Shown here one piece after another: positions 53,357 through 60,815 of a DNA stretch of 64,000 bases (its first letter is position 1; every line of letters starts with the position of its first letter). Origin of the DNA: an uncultured Subdoligranulum sp. Its GTDB lineage: Bacteria > Bacillota > Clostridia > Oscillospirales > Ruminococcaceae. Both the position numbers and the translations under genes were made by a program. Below the pieces are notes generated by a model. That model was not told the DNA's origin. It did not search any database and saw only the letters and a program-made list of their open reading frames with translations. The stretch lies in NCBI RefSeq assembly GCF_963931595.1, contig NZ_OZ007030.1, positions 372,001 to 436,000 of the forward strand, read 5' to 3'.

Positions 53357-53793
53357 GATAATTCCCTCTCCTTTTTGGTTTCGGCCTGCAGGCAGTCGTA
53401 CAGTGTGCTCAGCAGTTGCTGCAGCGTCTGCACCTGTTCCGGCGCCAGGCCCCGGGTCACATCCGCCTCAAACTGGCGGAAGATTTCCTCCGCCCGGTCG
53501 GCGGCCTCCCGGCCCTTGTCGGTGAGCGAAACATAGAGCGACCGGCGGTTGCCGGCCTTCTGGCGGCGCAGAATCAGGCCGGCGTCCTCCATCCGCAGCA
53601 GAATGCTGCCCACCGTGGCGGGCTCGATCTCACAGTAGGCGGCAATGGTCTTCTGGTCGGCCTCGCCGTACAGGCGCAGGTATTCCAGTACCTTGGGCTG
53701 GCCGGGTGTCAGACCGATGCGGCCCATCCGGTTCACGATCCGCTTGTGGAACAGGGCGTTGGTCTTCATCAGCAGGTAGTGCAGGCTCTCCAT
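53353..53793 (-). CDS. MarR-family transcriptional regulator
   Basis: A 146-residue winged-helix protein. The DNA-binding part is LTPGQPKVLEYLRLYGEADQ, then CEIEPATVGSILLRMEDAGL (recognition helix) and the wing RRQKAGNRRSLYVSLTDKG. N- and C-terminal helices give the dimer. I start at 53793 after AAGGAG; the longer frame starts in the promoter. It is first in a two-gene operon with the YczE-like gene and has a palindrome at its own 5' end, so autoregulation is likely. Confidence 0.93.
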   Translation of the reverse strand: MESLHYLLMKTNALFHKRIVNRMGRIGLTPGQPKVLEYLRLYGEADQKTIAAYCEIEPATVGSILLRMEDAGLILRRQKAGNRRSLYVSLTDKGREAADRAEEIFRQFEADVTRGLAPEQVQTLQQLLSTLYDCLQAETKKERELS

Positions 53794-53804
53794 AGTGAGT
53801 CTCC

Positions 53805-53817
53805 TTACTATAAGTAA
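53805..53817. promoter_or_regulatory. Likely MarR operator
   Basis: TTACTATAAGTAA is a perfect inverted repeat (TTACT, 3 bases, AGTAA) in the leader between the marR promoter and its ribosome site. The position suits a repressor that blocks transcription of its own gene. Confidence 0.6.
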
Positions 53818-53833
53818 ACTTATTATCCACCCC

Positions 53834-53861
53834 ATTGTACGCCGCGCCGGGCGAATGTCAA
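53834..53861 (-). promoter_or_regulatory. Promoter of the marR operon
   Basis: On the minus strand TTGACA (53861-53856) and TACAAT (53839-53834) are 16 bases apart, 41 bases before the marR start. Confidence 0.75.
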
Positions 53862-53885
53862 GGGGGCAATTCCCAAAAAGGCAAC

Positions 53886-53922
53886 AATAAATATCCCCCG
53901 GCTTCGCCGGGGGATATTTATT
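53886..53922. terminator. Long perfect hairpin terminator
   Basis: A 17-bp perfect stem (53886-53902 with 53906-53922) closed by a TTC loop. Its outer A/T arms (AATAAATAT) can act as U tract in either direction. It stands upstream of the marR promoter and terminates remnants on the minus strand. Confidence 0.75.
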
Positions 53923-53965
53923 CGGTGAGGATGGCGGTATACATCCCGTAGAGTTCTTCCGTCAT
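53918..53965 (-). CDS. 15-codon ORF with strong ribosome site
   Basis: ATG at 53965 preceded by AAAGGAG. It encodes MTEELYGMYTAILTE and stops inside the terminator stem. It may be a remnant of a larger gene or a short leader peptide. No family can be assigned. Confidence 0.25.
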   Translation of the reverse strand: MTEELYGMYTAILTE

Positions 53966-54069
53966 GGCAGGCTCCTTTCAAAGTGAGCAGATGGTATCCA
54001 GTTCCGCCCCGCAGGCATCCAGCTGGCGGCGGGGCCCCGGCACGAAGACTGCGCTGTGATCGACCCGGA

Positions 54070-54451
54070 CTAATCCACCACGGTGGTGCCGCCATGCGCC
54101 CGGACCTGCAGCGGCGGGGGAGGCGTGGGCTGTCTTTGCCCGGCGGGCAGCGCTTCGTCCAGAAGGACCAGCGCGGCGTCCAGGTACAGGGCGCCGTCCG
54201 GAACGATCAGCGTGTTGGCAGCATTATACCACTGCTCGTGGACTTTGGCAAAGGTCTCCCGTTTCAGTTCCGGGATGTGGACGGGAGCGTCCCCCGAAAC
54301 CCACTGGCAGCAGGTTGTGAAAATCCCGCCTGTTCCGGCCTGAGACGGGCCAGATCGTCTTGTTCGGGCAGGTCATGGCGCTGAGGAAGGTGTTCAGGGA
54401 GGTTTTCGTCTTTTGGATCACGGAGCGCAACATATCCTGCAGGAAAACCAT
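54070..54451 (-). pseudogene. Decayed reading frame of unknown type
   Basis: A frame readable from about 54330 down to the TAG at 54070 encodes protein-like sequence (HIPELKRETFAKVHEQWYNA, then LDAALVLLDEALPAGQ) with no start codon. Upstream, coding-like sequence moves to another frame near 54330, so a frameshift is likely. The high-G+C codon use matches the chromosome. I do not recognise the family. Confidence 0.35.
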
Positions 54452-54528
54452 GGTGTCTTTATATGGGAAAGTTTATAGTTTGGTGTGGAAAAATCGCCTG
54501 CTGTCATGAAATAGAAAAGGAAAATGAG

Positions 54529-54690
54529 ATGAAAACAACGGAGCGCCAATTGCTGGGCTTTGCTCCCATCGGACAGTTGCTGCGGACGTTCGCAATCCCC
54601 AGCATCATTTCCATGGTGGTCAGTACGCTGTATAATATCGTGGATCAAATTTTTATCGGTCGTGGGGTGGGGGATCTGGGCAATGGTGTC
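54529..54690 (+). pseudogene. MATE efflux transporter, 5' fragment
   Basis: An ATG at 54529 with AAAAGGAAAATGAG upstream starts a typical MATE N-terminus (TERQLLGFAPIGQLLRTFAI, then VVSTLYNIVDQIFIGRGVG). After GDLGN, where the family continues with AATNV, the sequence becomes unrelated. Only the first 50 or so of about 450 residues remain. Confidence 0.72.
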
Positions 54691-54845
54691 TTTTTCCAGG
54701 CCATCGGCAGGCGGTGCGGATCCCGGTCCTTCTGACCGGTGGAGTCACCACCCTGGCCCAGGCCCGGGCACTTTTGGAGGAAGGCTCTGCCGACCTGATC
54801 GGAGTGGGCCGGGCCATCTTCCGGGATCCCCACTGGGCTGATTGA
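54691..54845 (+). pseudogene. Old-yellow-enzyme (NADH:flavin oxidoreductase), 3' fragment
   Basis: In a different frame from the MATE fragment, HRQAVRIPVLLTGGVTTLAQ, ARALLEEGSADLIGVGRAIF and RDPHWAD form the C-terminal FMN-phosphate-binding end of an OYE-family enzyme, up to the TGA at 54845. The rest of the gene is missing. It joins the MATE fragment at about 54690-54704, so a deletion has fused two genes. Confidence 0.7.
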
Positions 54846-54855
54846 CCACCAAAAC

Positions 54856-54892
54856 AGAGGCGGCGAAGGAGGATTCCTTCGCCGCCTCTTTC
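54856..54892 (+). terminator. Terminator of the lost OYE gene
   Basis: A perfect 15-bp stem (AGAGGCGGCGAAGGA, 54856-54870, with 54875-54889) and TTTC tail, 11 bases after the OYE stop codon. Confidence 0.8.
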
Positions 54893-54985
54893 TGTGGTCC
54901 GTCTGTGGGATCAGAAATCATTTGCCCGGGTCTTCACCCAATTCTGCAATCTGTTTAGGACAAAATCCTGCCGACTAAAAGTGAG

Positions 54986-55025
54986 ACAAAATAAAAAGCG
55001 ATAGAACGTGAAAGTTCTATCGCTT
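54986..55025 (-). terminator. Terminator of the interrupted tRNA-Asn gene
   Basis: A 12-bp stem (AAGCGATAGAAC, 54996-55007, with 55014-55025), followed on the minus strand by T-rich sequence. It begins 3 bases beyond the CCA end of the tRNA fragment. Confidence 0.75.
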
Positions 55026-55027
55026 GG

Positions 55028-55083
55028 TGGCTGCCCCTCTCGGACTTGAACCGAGGACACCCTGATTAACAGTCAGGTGCTCT
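55028..55083 (-). tRNA. Truncated tRNA-Asn(GUU), 3' part only; probable island attachment site
   Basis: Minus strand reads from the D-stem end (AGAGC) through the anticodon arm CCTGACTGTTAATCAGG, with anticodon GTT. It then runs through the variable loop, the T arm CTCGGTTCAAGTCCGAG and acceptor AGGGGCA-GCCA. The 5' acceptor strand (expected TGCCCCT) and most of the D arm are missing, replaced by unrelated A+T-rich sequence. The terminator at the 3' end is intact. This is the usual scar of an element integrated in a tRNA gene, with the break on the right side. Confidence 0.8.
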
Positions 55084-55374
55084 AAAATAGCGGATTTTGT
55101 CGAAAAGTAAAAAATATATCGTTATTATGATAATAAATTGATTGAAAATGATTTTTCCTGCCAATGATGTGAAGGCAAACGGAAAAAACAAAAAATAACG
55201 TAAATGCGAGAAAATCTGAATACACCGCCTGAAACGGTGCGTGCAGACCGCACGAATGGTGCAGCCAAACCGCTAAAATGGTGCATGGTCACCGCAGCCA
55301 TGGTGCATTGACAGGATAGCCACTAAAATGAGTTCAGCATCGTCAGATGCAAATTCATTTTAGGAGGCCTTACC

Positions 55375-56913
55375 ATGGTCAATCACAAAGAGATCCTTCG
55401 GCTGAAAAGTCTTGGACTCACACACCGAGAGATCGTAGATGCCGCTGGTTGCGGTCGCAACACGGTCACACGCACATTAGCCCGGGCTCGGGAACAGAAA
55501 CTTGACTGGCAGCAAGCGCAATCCATGTCGCAGCAGGAAGTTTCCCAGCGTTTATTTCCAACCGAGCAAAAGACCCCTGTCTACAAGATGCCGGACTACG
55601 AGTGGGTATACCGTGAAATGCAGAAGAGTGGCGTCACCCTGAGCCTGCTGTGGGTGGAATACTGCGAGCAATGCCGACAGAGCGGTGAGCTGCCCTACAA
55701 GTCCACCCAGTTCAACAAGTATTACGCAGACTATGTCCACAAGACCAAAGCTACCATGCACCTGGAACACAAGCCCGGCGAGACCATGCAGGTGGACTGG
55801 GCGGGCCAGACCGCAGCTCTGGTGGACACAGACACCGGGGAACGGCTGGACGCCTATCTGTTTGTGGCGGTGCTCCCTTACAGCGGATACGCCTACACAG
55901 AGGCCTTCCTGGATATGAAGCAGGAATCATGGATCACCGGCCATGTCAACGCATATCGGTATTTCGGCGGGGTCACCCGTATCCTCACGCCGGACAACCT
56001 CAAGGCTGGAGTACTCAAGAACTCCCGGACAGAAACAGTGCTCAACAAATCCTACCAGGAGATGGCGGAGCACTACGGCACTGCCATTCTCCCCGCCCGG
56101 CCCCGCAGTCCCAAGGACAAGGCCTTTGTAGAAGGTTCCGTCGGCGTGGTCTCTACCTGGATCCTGGCTGCTCTGCGCAACCGCCAGTTTCTGTCCCTTG
56201 CGGAACTGAATCAGGCAATCCGTGAGAAGCTGGAATCCTTCAACCACAAGCCATTTCAGAAGCGAGAAGGAAGCCGGGCATCCTGTTTTGCCGAGGAGCG
56301 GCTCTTTCTGCAGCCGCTGCCGGCAGTTCCTTTCGAGCTGGCAGTCTGGAAAGTGGCAACCGTCCAGTATAACTACCACATCAGTGTGGAGCATATGAAC
56401 TACTCCGTGCCGTATGAGTATATCAAGCAGCAAGTGGATGTGCGCCTTACCCGGACCACAGTAGAAATCTTCTTTTCTGGCACCCGTATCGCCTCCCATC
56501 TGCGGCTTCAAGGTCGTCCCAACCAGTACAGCACGGTGGAGGATCATATGCCACCGGACCACCAGGCATACCTGCAGTGGAACGGCGAGCGTTTCACCCG
56601 CTGGGCAGAGCAAATCGGCCAGCACACCGCTGCTGTGGTACGACTCTTTCTTTCCGCACACAAGGTGGAACAGCAGGGTTACAAGTCCTGCATGGCCCTG
56701 CTGAAACTGGCAGAGCGCTATTCCCCGCAGCGGCTGGAGAACGCCTGTCGGAAAGCCCTCTCTTACACATCCTCCCCCAGCCTGAAAAGCGTCCAGTCTA
56801 TCCTGAAATCCGGGCAGGACAAGCTGCTGGATGAGGATGCTCTACCCAAACCGCAAGAGCCCAAAGCCCATAAGTTCACTCGAGGCGCCGACTACTACAA
56901 GAGGGGGGAATGA
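55375..56913 (+). CDS. istA: IS21 transposase IstA
   Basis: DDE transposase of 512 residues. N-terminal helix-turn-helix (LKSLGLTHREIVDAAGCG, then RNTVTRTLARA). Catalytic acidic residues in QVDWAGQTA near residue 141, TPDNLKAGV near 206, and KAFVEGSVG near 247. The frame is intact, with an ATG after TAGGAGG. The stop overlaps istB by ATGA. Moderate G+C differs from both the chromosome and the island genes. Confidence 0.95.
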   Translation: MVNHKEILRLKSLGLTHREIVDAAGCGRNTVTRTLARAREQKLDWQQAQSMSQQEVSQRLFPTEQKTPVYKMPDYEWVYREMQKSGVTLSLLWVEYCEQCRQSGELPYKSTQFNKYYADYVHKTKATMHLEHKPGETMQVDWAGQTAALVDTDTGERLDAYLFVAVLPYSGYAYTEAFLDMKQESWITGHVNAYRYFGGVTRILTPDNLKAGVLKNSRTETVLNKSYQEMAEHYGTAILPARPRSPKDKAFVEGSVGVVSTWILAALRNRQFLSLAELNQAIREKLESFNHKPFQKREGSRASCFAEERLFLQPLPAVPFELAVWKVATVQYNYHISVEHMNYSVPYEYIKQQVDVRLTRTTVEIFFSGTRIASHLRLQGRPNQYSTVEDHMPPDHQAYLQWNGERFTRWAEQIGQHTAAVVRLFLSAHKVEQQGYKSCMALLKLAERYSPQRLENACRKALSYTSSPSLKSVQSILKSGQDKLLDEDALPKPQEPKAHKFTRGADYYKRGE

Positions 56914-57656
56914 CCATGCTGAGCAATGAAACGGTACGTAAGCTGCAGGAGATGCACCTGGGCGTCATGGCGGAAGCCTTTTCAACCCAGCTGCAGGACA
57001 GCCAATTCCAGACCGTTTCCTTTGAGGATCGGTTTGCCATGTTGGTAGATGCGGAGTGGAGTGCCCGGAAAAGCAACCGCCTGACCCGCCTCATCCGCAA
57101 CGCTGGTTACGCGGATCCTGCCGCCTGTGTGGAGAATATCGAATATCTGCCGGAGCGTAAGCTGGATCGGGAACAAATCCTGCGTTTGGCATCCTGCACT
57201 TACCTACAGGAAGCGCACAATGTCATCATCCTGGGAGCAACCGGGGCCGGAAAGACATATCTGGCCTGCGCCCTTGGCATGGCTGCCAGCCGCAGTTTCT
57301 ATTCCGTGCGGTATATTCGTCTGCCGGATCTGCTGGTGGAGATCTCTGTGGCCCGGGCCAACGGAACCTACCGGGATTACATGAAAAAGCTCAGGAAAGA
57401 GAAACTGCTTATTTTGGACGAGTGGCTGCTCTATCCCCTCAAGGAGGCCGAGGCCCGGGATGTGCTGGAACTGGTAGAGGCCAGGAACAAGGTGGCTTCC
57501 ACCATCTTCTGTTCCCAGTATGACACCAGCGAGTGGCATGAAAACCTGTACGATCCCACCCTGGCCGACGCCATCTGTGACCGGATCATCTACAACGCCT
57601 ATACCATCCAGATTGAGGGCGAGTCCATGCGCAAGCGCAAGGGCATCCCCGAGTAA
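56910..57656 (+). CDS. istB: IS21 ATPase helper IstB
   Basis: AAA+ protein of 248 residues that directs IstA to the target DNA. Walker A GATGAGKTYLACALG near residue 110, Walker B LLILDEWLLYPL near 167, and SQYDTSEWHENL as the sensor/arginine region. The frame is intact. It starts within the istA stop (ATGA overlap), so translation is coupled. Confidence 0.95.
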   Translation: MTMLSNETVRKLQEMHLGVMAEAFSTQLQDSQFQTVSFEDRFAMLVDAEWSARKSNRLTRLIRNAGYADPAACVENIEYLPERKLDREQILRLASCTYLQEAHNVIILGATGAGKTYLACALGMAASRSFYSVRYIRLPDLLVEISVARANGTYRDYMKKLRKEKLLILDEWLLYPLKEAEARDVLELVEARNKVASTIFCSQYDTSEWHENLYDPTLADAICDRIIYNAYTIQIEGESMRKRKGIPE

Positions 57657-57797
57657 TTCCCTGCATGGTGGCCCGGTGCACCACGCCCGCGGCCACCATG
57701 CACCATTTCACCGAAATGGGTGCACCATTCCGCCGGTGACGATGCACCATCATCTGCGGTCAAGCTGCACTTTTTGAGCGGCGTACGCAAAAATCGC

Positions 57798-59372
57798 CTA
57801 CGGCTTGACGCTGCAGACGCTCTTCTTGGTTTTCCCGGTACAGGAAAGGAAGAAAGAATAGTTTGATGTGAGGTTAAGGTTTATAGCGTAGCCTCGCTGG
57901 ATCTCAACCCGCTGGTAGAGCTCCCGCAAGATTTTGCGCTGTTCCTCTTCTGCGGCAGTGGGTAATATGCGTTTCCAGCTCAGGACAGTGGCGTACAGGA
58001 AAGATAGGTCCCGAGAAATGTATTGCAGATGTTGATTTTGGTCGTTCAACCGATCTACCCAGCCGGACAAGCGATTGCAAATTGTATTCTGTTCGTGAAT
58101 CAGAGCGCTCAGTTCTTTGGCGGTATATTTGCTTCTGCCATCCAGAACGCGAACCACTTCATTTTCTCTCTTGGAGAGTTCTGCCTTTGCCGATTCCAGA
58201 CGGTCCTTTTCTTCCTGTAAACGCTGCTTTGCTGCTTTGCGCTTCTTCTCCAAGGCTTTCCGTAAAGAATCTTCTGAATGTGCGGTAAATAGATTCAGCA
58301 GGGTAGAAGTCTGCCGCAGAACCATAGAATCTACGGTTTCGGCTGTATAGGTGGATTGCCCGCGCTCAACAAGCTGTGCTTTCCGACAGATAGGACAGAC
58401 ATACTGTGTTTTGTTTCGCTGGGAGTTTTCTGCTGGACGGCTGGTGGAAAGGCGATGGCCACAGGTGCCGCAAAAGAGAATGCCGGAAAGGAGTGCCGGC
58501 TTTCCCTTTCTTGGTATCGAGCGCCGCTGAACTGTAGCCACAGAACGCTTGGCAAGAATTTGGTTTGCCTTTTCAAAAGTGGTCTCATCAATGATCTGCA
58601 AAATCGGAATATGTGGTGAGGAGACGTCCCGCTTTATTATGTATCCAAGGTAAGCGCGATTCTGCAGGATGCTCTTAATTGTCCGATATTGAAATTTGGC
58701 GCCTGTCCGTGTGCGAAGGCCTCGTTGGTTCAGATCGTTGGCGAGAGTTGTGGTGCCAATTTGTTCGGAAACAGTCCGAGCAAAAATTTCTTTGACAATG
58801 GCGGCCTCTTCGTCGCAAACCAGAAGATCCTGAACAGGCTTCCCCTTTTTGTTTCGGCGTCCGGTGTAGGCCACGCGATATCCATAAGTAACAGGTCCAC
58901 CGGTATAATAGCCTTCCTGGTGCATCTGACGAAGCCGTGTCTGGATGCGCAGGGAGGTGTTTTTGGATTCTCCTTCACCTTGCCAGTAGCGAATGTAATT
59001 GAGCAGCCGGTCTGTGTGGCTGTCCAGAATTTGTTCGCCCTCTTTGACACTGATAACGCGGATGCCGTGTTTGATAAACCATTCGACAACGAAAGGCGTT
59101 TCGTCGCTTCGGCGCCCGATTCTGTCAAACATAAACACGAGCAGAATTTCGAAACGCTTCTCGAGCGCATCCTCGCGCAGCTTCTGCAGGGCGTCTCGAT
59201 CTTCGGCTGGGGTTTTGAACGCCGAAATGCCGCGCTCCTGGTATTCTTTGATGATCCACAGCCCGTGCTCTCGCGCATATTCATGACACGCTTCCCGCTG
59301 CATGGGGATATCATTATGATCGGCTTGAGCCGTTGTAGATACCCGGTATAGGCAGCAGACACGAAGTAGCAT
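57798..59372 (-). CDS. Large serine recombinase
   Basis: Site-specific recombinase of 524 residues. The resolvase catalytic domain has CLYRVSTTAQ (active Ser near residue 12) and VFMFDRIGRRSDE. The recombinase domain follows (GGPVTYGYRV, then ILQNRAYLGYIIKRD). A zinc ribbon is visible as CGTCGHRL and CPICRK, then a coiled-coil segment rich in Lys/Glu/Arg. This layout belongs to integrases/transposases of ICEs and prophages (TnpX, phiC31-like). The IS21 right end lies only 28 bases past the stop codon, so the gene seems complete but its downstream neighbour is cut. Confidence 0.93.
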   Translation of the reverse strand: MLLRVCCLYRVSTTAQADHNDIPMQREACHEYAREHGLWIIKEYQERGISAFKTPAEDRDALQKLREDALEKRFEILLVFMFDRIGRRSDETPFVVEWFIKHGIRVISVKEGEQILDSHTDRLLNYIRYWQGEGESKNTSLRIQTRLRQMHQEGYYTGGPVTYGYRVAYTGRRNKKGKPVQDLLVCDEEAAIVKEIFARTVSEQIGTTTLANDLNQRGLRTRTGAKFQYRTIKSILQNRAYLGYIIKRDVSSPHIPILQIIDETTFEKANQILAKRSVATVQRRSIPRKGKPALLSGILFCGTCGHRLSTSRPAENSQRNKTQYVCPICRKAQLVERGQSTYTAETVDSMVLRQTSTLLNLFTAHSEDSLRKALEKKRKAAKQRLQEEKDRLESAKAELSKRENEVVRVLDGRSKYTAKELSALIHEQNTICNRLSGWVDRLNDQNQHLQYISRDLSFLYATVLSWKRILPTAAEEEQRKILRELYQRVEIQRGYAINLNLTSNYSFFLSCTGKTKKSVCSVKP

Positions 59373-59398
59373 GATGAGTGGTCCTTAAACGTTTTTGA

Positions 59399-60424
59399 TT
59401 ATTCGGTTGTCTTTTTAGAGGATTTAACTAATGAGGCGATGGTAGATACTTTTGAAGCGGTCAATACGCGCTCGGAACCATGTCTTCTGGCCTCGGAATT
59501 CCCTTTAGTGGCAATTTCAGGAAGCAGCTTTTCAATATCATCAATTCTATCGGTGTGAATATCCATACAAACAGCGGTTCCATTATAGGCAATGCTGTAG
59601 TTTCTTTGACCATCAGAATTTACCAAGGTAGCATCATTACCGCTGCATAGCCAAAAAGATCCACCAATGCAGCATATCGAACTGGCCATAAACAGACCGT
59701 AACCAGAATTACTCCAAAAATCATCATATTGCTTAATGCCATATTTTCTGGTTACACCGGGTTGCAGCGCTAATTTGTTTGCATCTGCATCGCTCCTGGG
59801 ATTATAATGCCTGTTTTGGCGAAGGCTTCTATAGATTCCACATCCAGAGTCAATAATTCCGATTTGAGCTGTATTACGAGCTTTCCAAAATTGACCACAA
59901 ATCCAAACTTCGTCGGTCCGTCCATGCTCGAAAGAGTTGCGAATTATTTCGCGCAAACAATATTGAATAGTTTTAGTGGCTTCACTGCTATCGTCTTGCG
60001 TTAATGTGGAAGCGAGTTCTAAAGAATGCCAATCTATCATTTCACCTAATACGATAGTGGATGACAGATACCGACTTTGAAGATCTTTGACAGAAACCTT
60101 TTTGATAGGAATATATGTTTCACCGTATGATTTTTGAGAGGGGAGGCGGCCAATATCCCAGCCACAAGCCTGAAAAAAGCCAAACTCGGAAGCCAATTGA
60201 CACCCCTGAGTAGAATCGTAATTAATGGGTATGTGCTGTGATTGCGGAAATGATTCGATGTTTTTTCTTATGGCATTTGACACAATCAACATACCAAATG
60301 CAGGGCAGTGTTGCATCTGAGAAAAGTCATAAACAAATTCGCGTTCATGATGCTGTGTTGAGAGAAATGTTGAAAAGTTTAATGCATTTAAAGGAGATAG
60401 ATTTCTAGGAACTAGAATTTTCAT
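59399..60424 (-). CDS. STAS-like plus GHKL-type ATPase protein
   Basis: A 341-residue protein. Residues 1-110 resemble a STAS-like domain (FVYDFSQMQHCPAFGMLIVS). Residues 150-330 form a GHKL ATP-binding domain. It has N box EIIRNSFEHG near 159, G1 box IIDSGCGIYRSL near 190 and G2 box NSGYGLFMASSI near 239, as in histidine kinases, MutL or anti-sigma kinases. No phosphoacceptor histidine domain or membrane segment is seen. Start at 60424 follows TGAGG; the TTG at 60454 is less likely. Last gene of a three-gene minus-strand operon with a PHP-ATPase. Function unknown; a regulator or effector in a defence module is possible. Confidence 0.7.
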   Translation of the reverse strand: MKILVPRNLSPLNALNFSTFLSTQHHEREFVYDFSQMQHCPAFGMLIVSNAIRKNIESFPQSQHIPINYDSTQGCQLASEFGFFQACGWDIGRLPSQKSYGETYIPIKKVSVKDLQSRYLSSTIVLGEMIDWHSLELASTLTQDDSSEATKTIQYCLREIIRNSFEHGRTDEVWICGQFWKARNTAQIGIIDSGCGIYRSLRQNRHYNPRSDADANKLALQPGVTRKYGIKQYDDFWSNSGYGLFMASSICCIGGSFWLCSGNDATLVNSDGQRNYSIAYNGTAVCMDIHTDRIDDIEKLLPEIATKGNSEARRHGSERVLTASKVSTIASLVKSSKKTTE

Positions 60425-60476
60425 AAAATGCCTCAAATGATTGTATGAAAACAATAGAGCGTTTATCTATTTGATA

Positions 60477-60815
60477 TTAACTGTTGATTAGTTGTTCGCT
60501 TATCATTTGCTCATAAACAGAATCCAGTTCGCTATTTAAATTCTTAATATACTCAGTACATACGTCTTTAAAGAGCATGCGTCCATAACCGTTGTTGATC
60601 TTTAATTGAAGAACAACTTTATTCATTAAAAGCTTTTGGAGTAAGCAAGAAAAGACAGTAACCAGTTGATTTTGCCCATCTTCGGCATTTAAATTCACGT
60701 CTATGCCCTGGGGATGTGACTCTGATACCAAATCGAAATGCAGAATATCCTTGCCGTCCTTATCTAAAAGTTCAACATTGATGACTACCGATTTCGTAGA
60801 TGTGTTCTCGTTCAT
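60477..60815 (-). CDS. Hypothetical protein of the PHP-ATPase operon, 112 residues
   Basis: Starts at 60815 inside the end of the PHP-ATPase gene (44-base overlap) and ends 53 bases before the STAS-GHKL gene, so the three are co-transcribed. It is acidic and Asn/Leu-rich, with beta-strand-like starts (SVVINVELLDKDGKDILHFD) and a helical C-terminus (YIKNLNSELDSVYEQM). No signal peptide, membrane segment or known domain is visible. The tight overlap suggests it works in complex with one of its neighbours. Confidence 0.65.
   Translation of the reverse strand: MNENTSTKSVVINVELLDKDGKDILHFDLVSESHPQGIDVNLNAEDGQNQLVTVFSCLLQKLLMNKVVLQLKINNGYGRMLFKDVCTEYIKNLNSELDSVYEQMISEQLINS

Larger units (their letters stand above)
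55241..57770 (+). mobile_element. IS21-family insertion sequence
   Basis: Element of about 2.5 kb with istA and istB. Ends are related inverted repeats: left GTGCAGACCGCACG, right (on minus) GTGCAGCTTGACCGCAG. Inside each end the word ATGGTGCA is repeated several times (left near 55256, 55278, 55301; right on minus near 57675-57755), as expected of IS21 multiple transposase-binding sites. The limits may be off by a few bases, and I could not identify the target duplication. Confidence 0.85.

Noticed and set aside
53823..54095. A 90-codon minus-strand frame over the marR promoter
   Set aside because: It crosses the strong hairpin at 53886-53922 and the marR promoter and has no protein-like character.
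55100..55240. A CRISPR array or other repeats next to the tRNA fragment
   Set aside because: No evenly spaced repeats exist; the repeated ATGGTGCA words that begin at about 55256 belong to the IS21 end.
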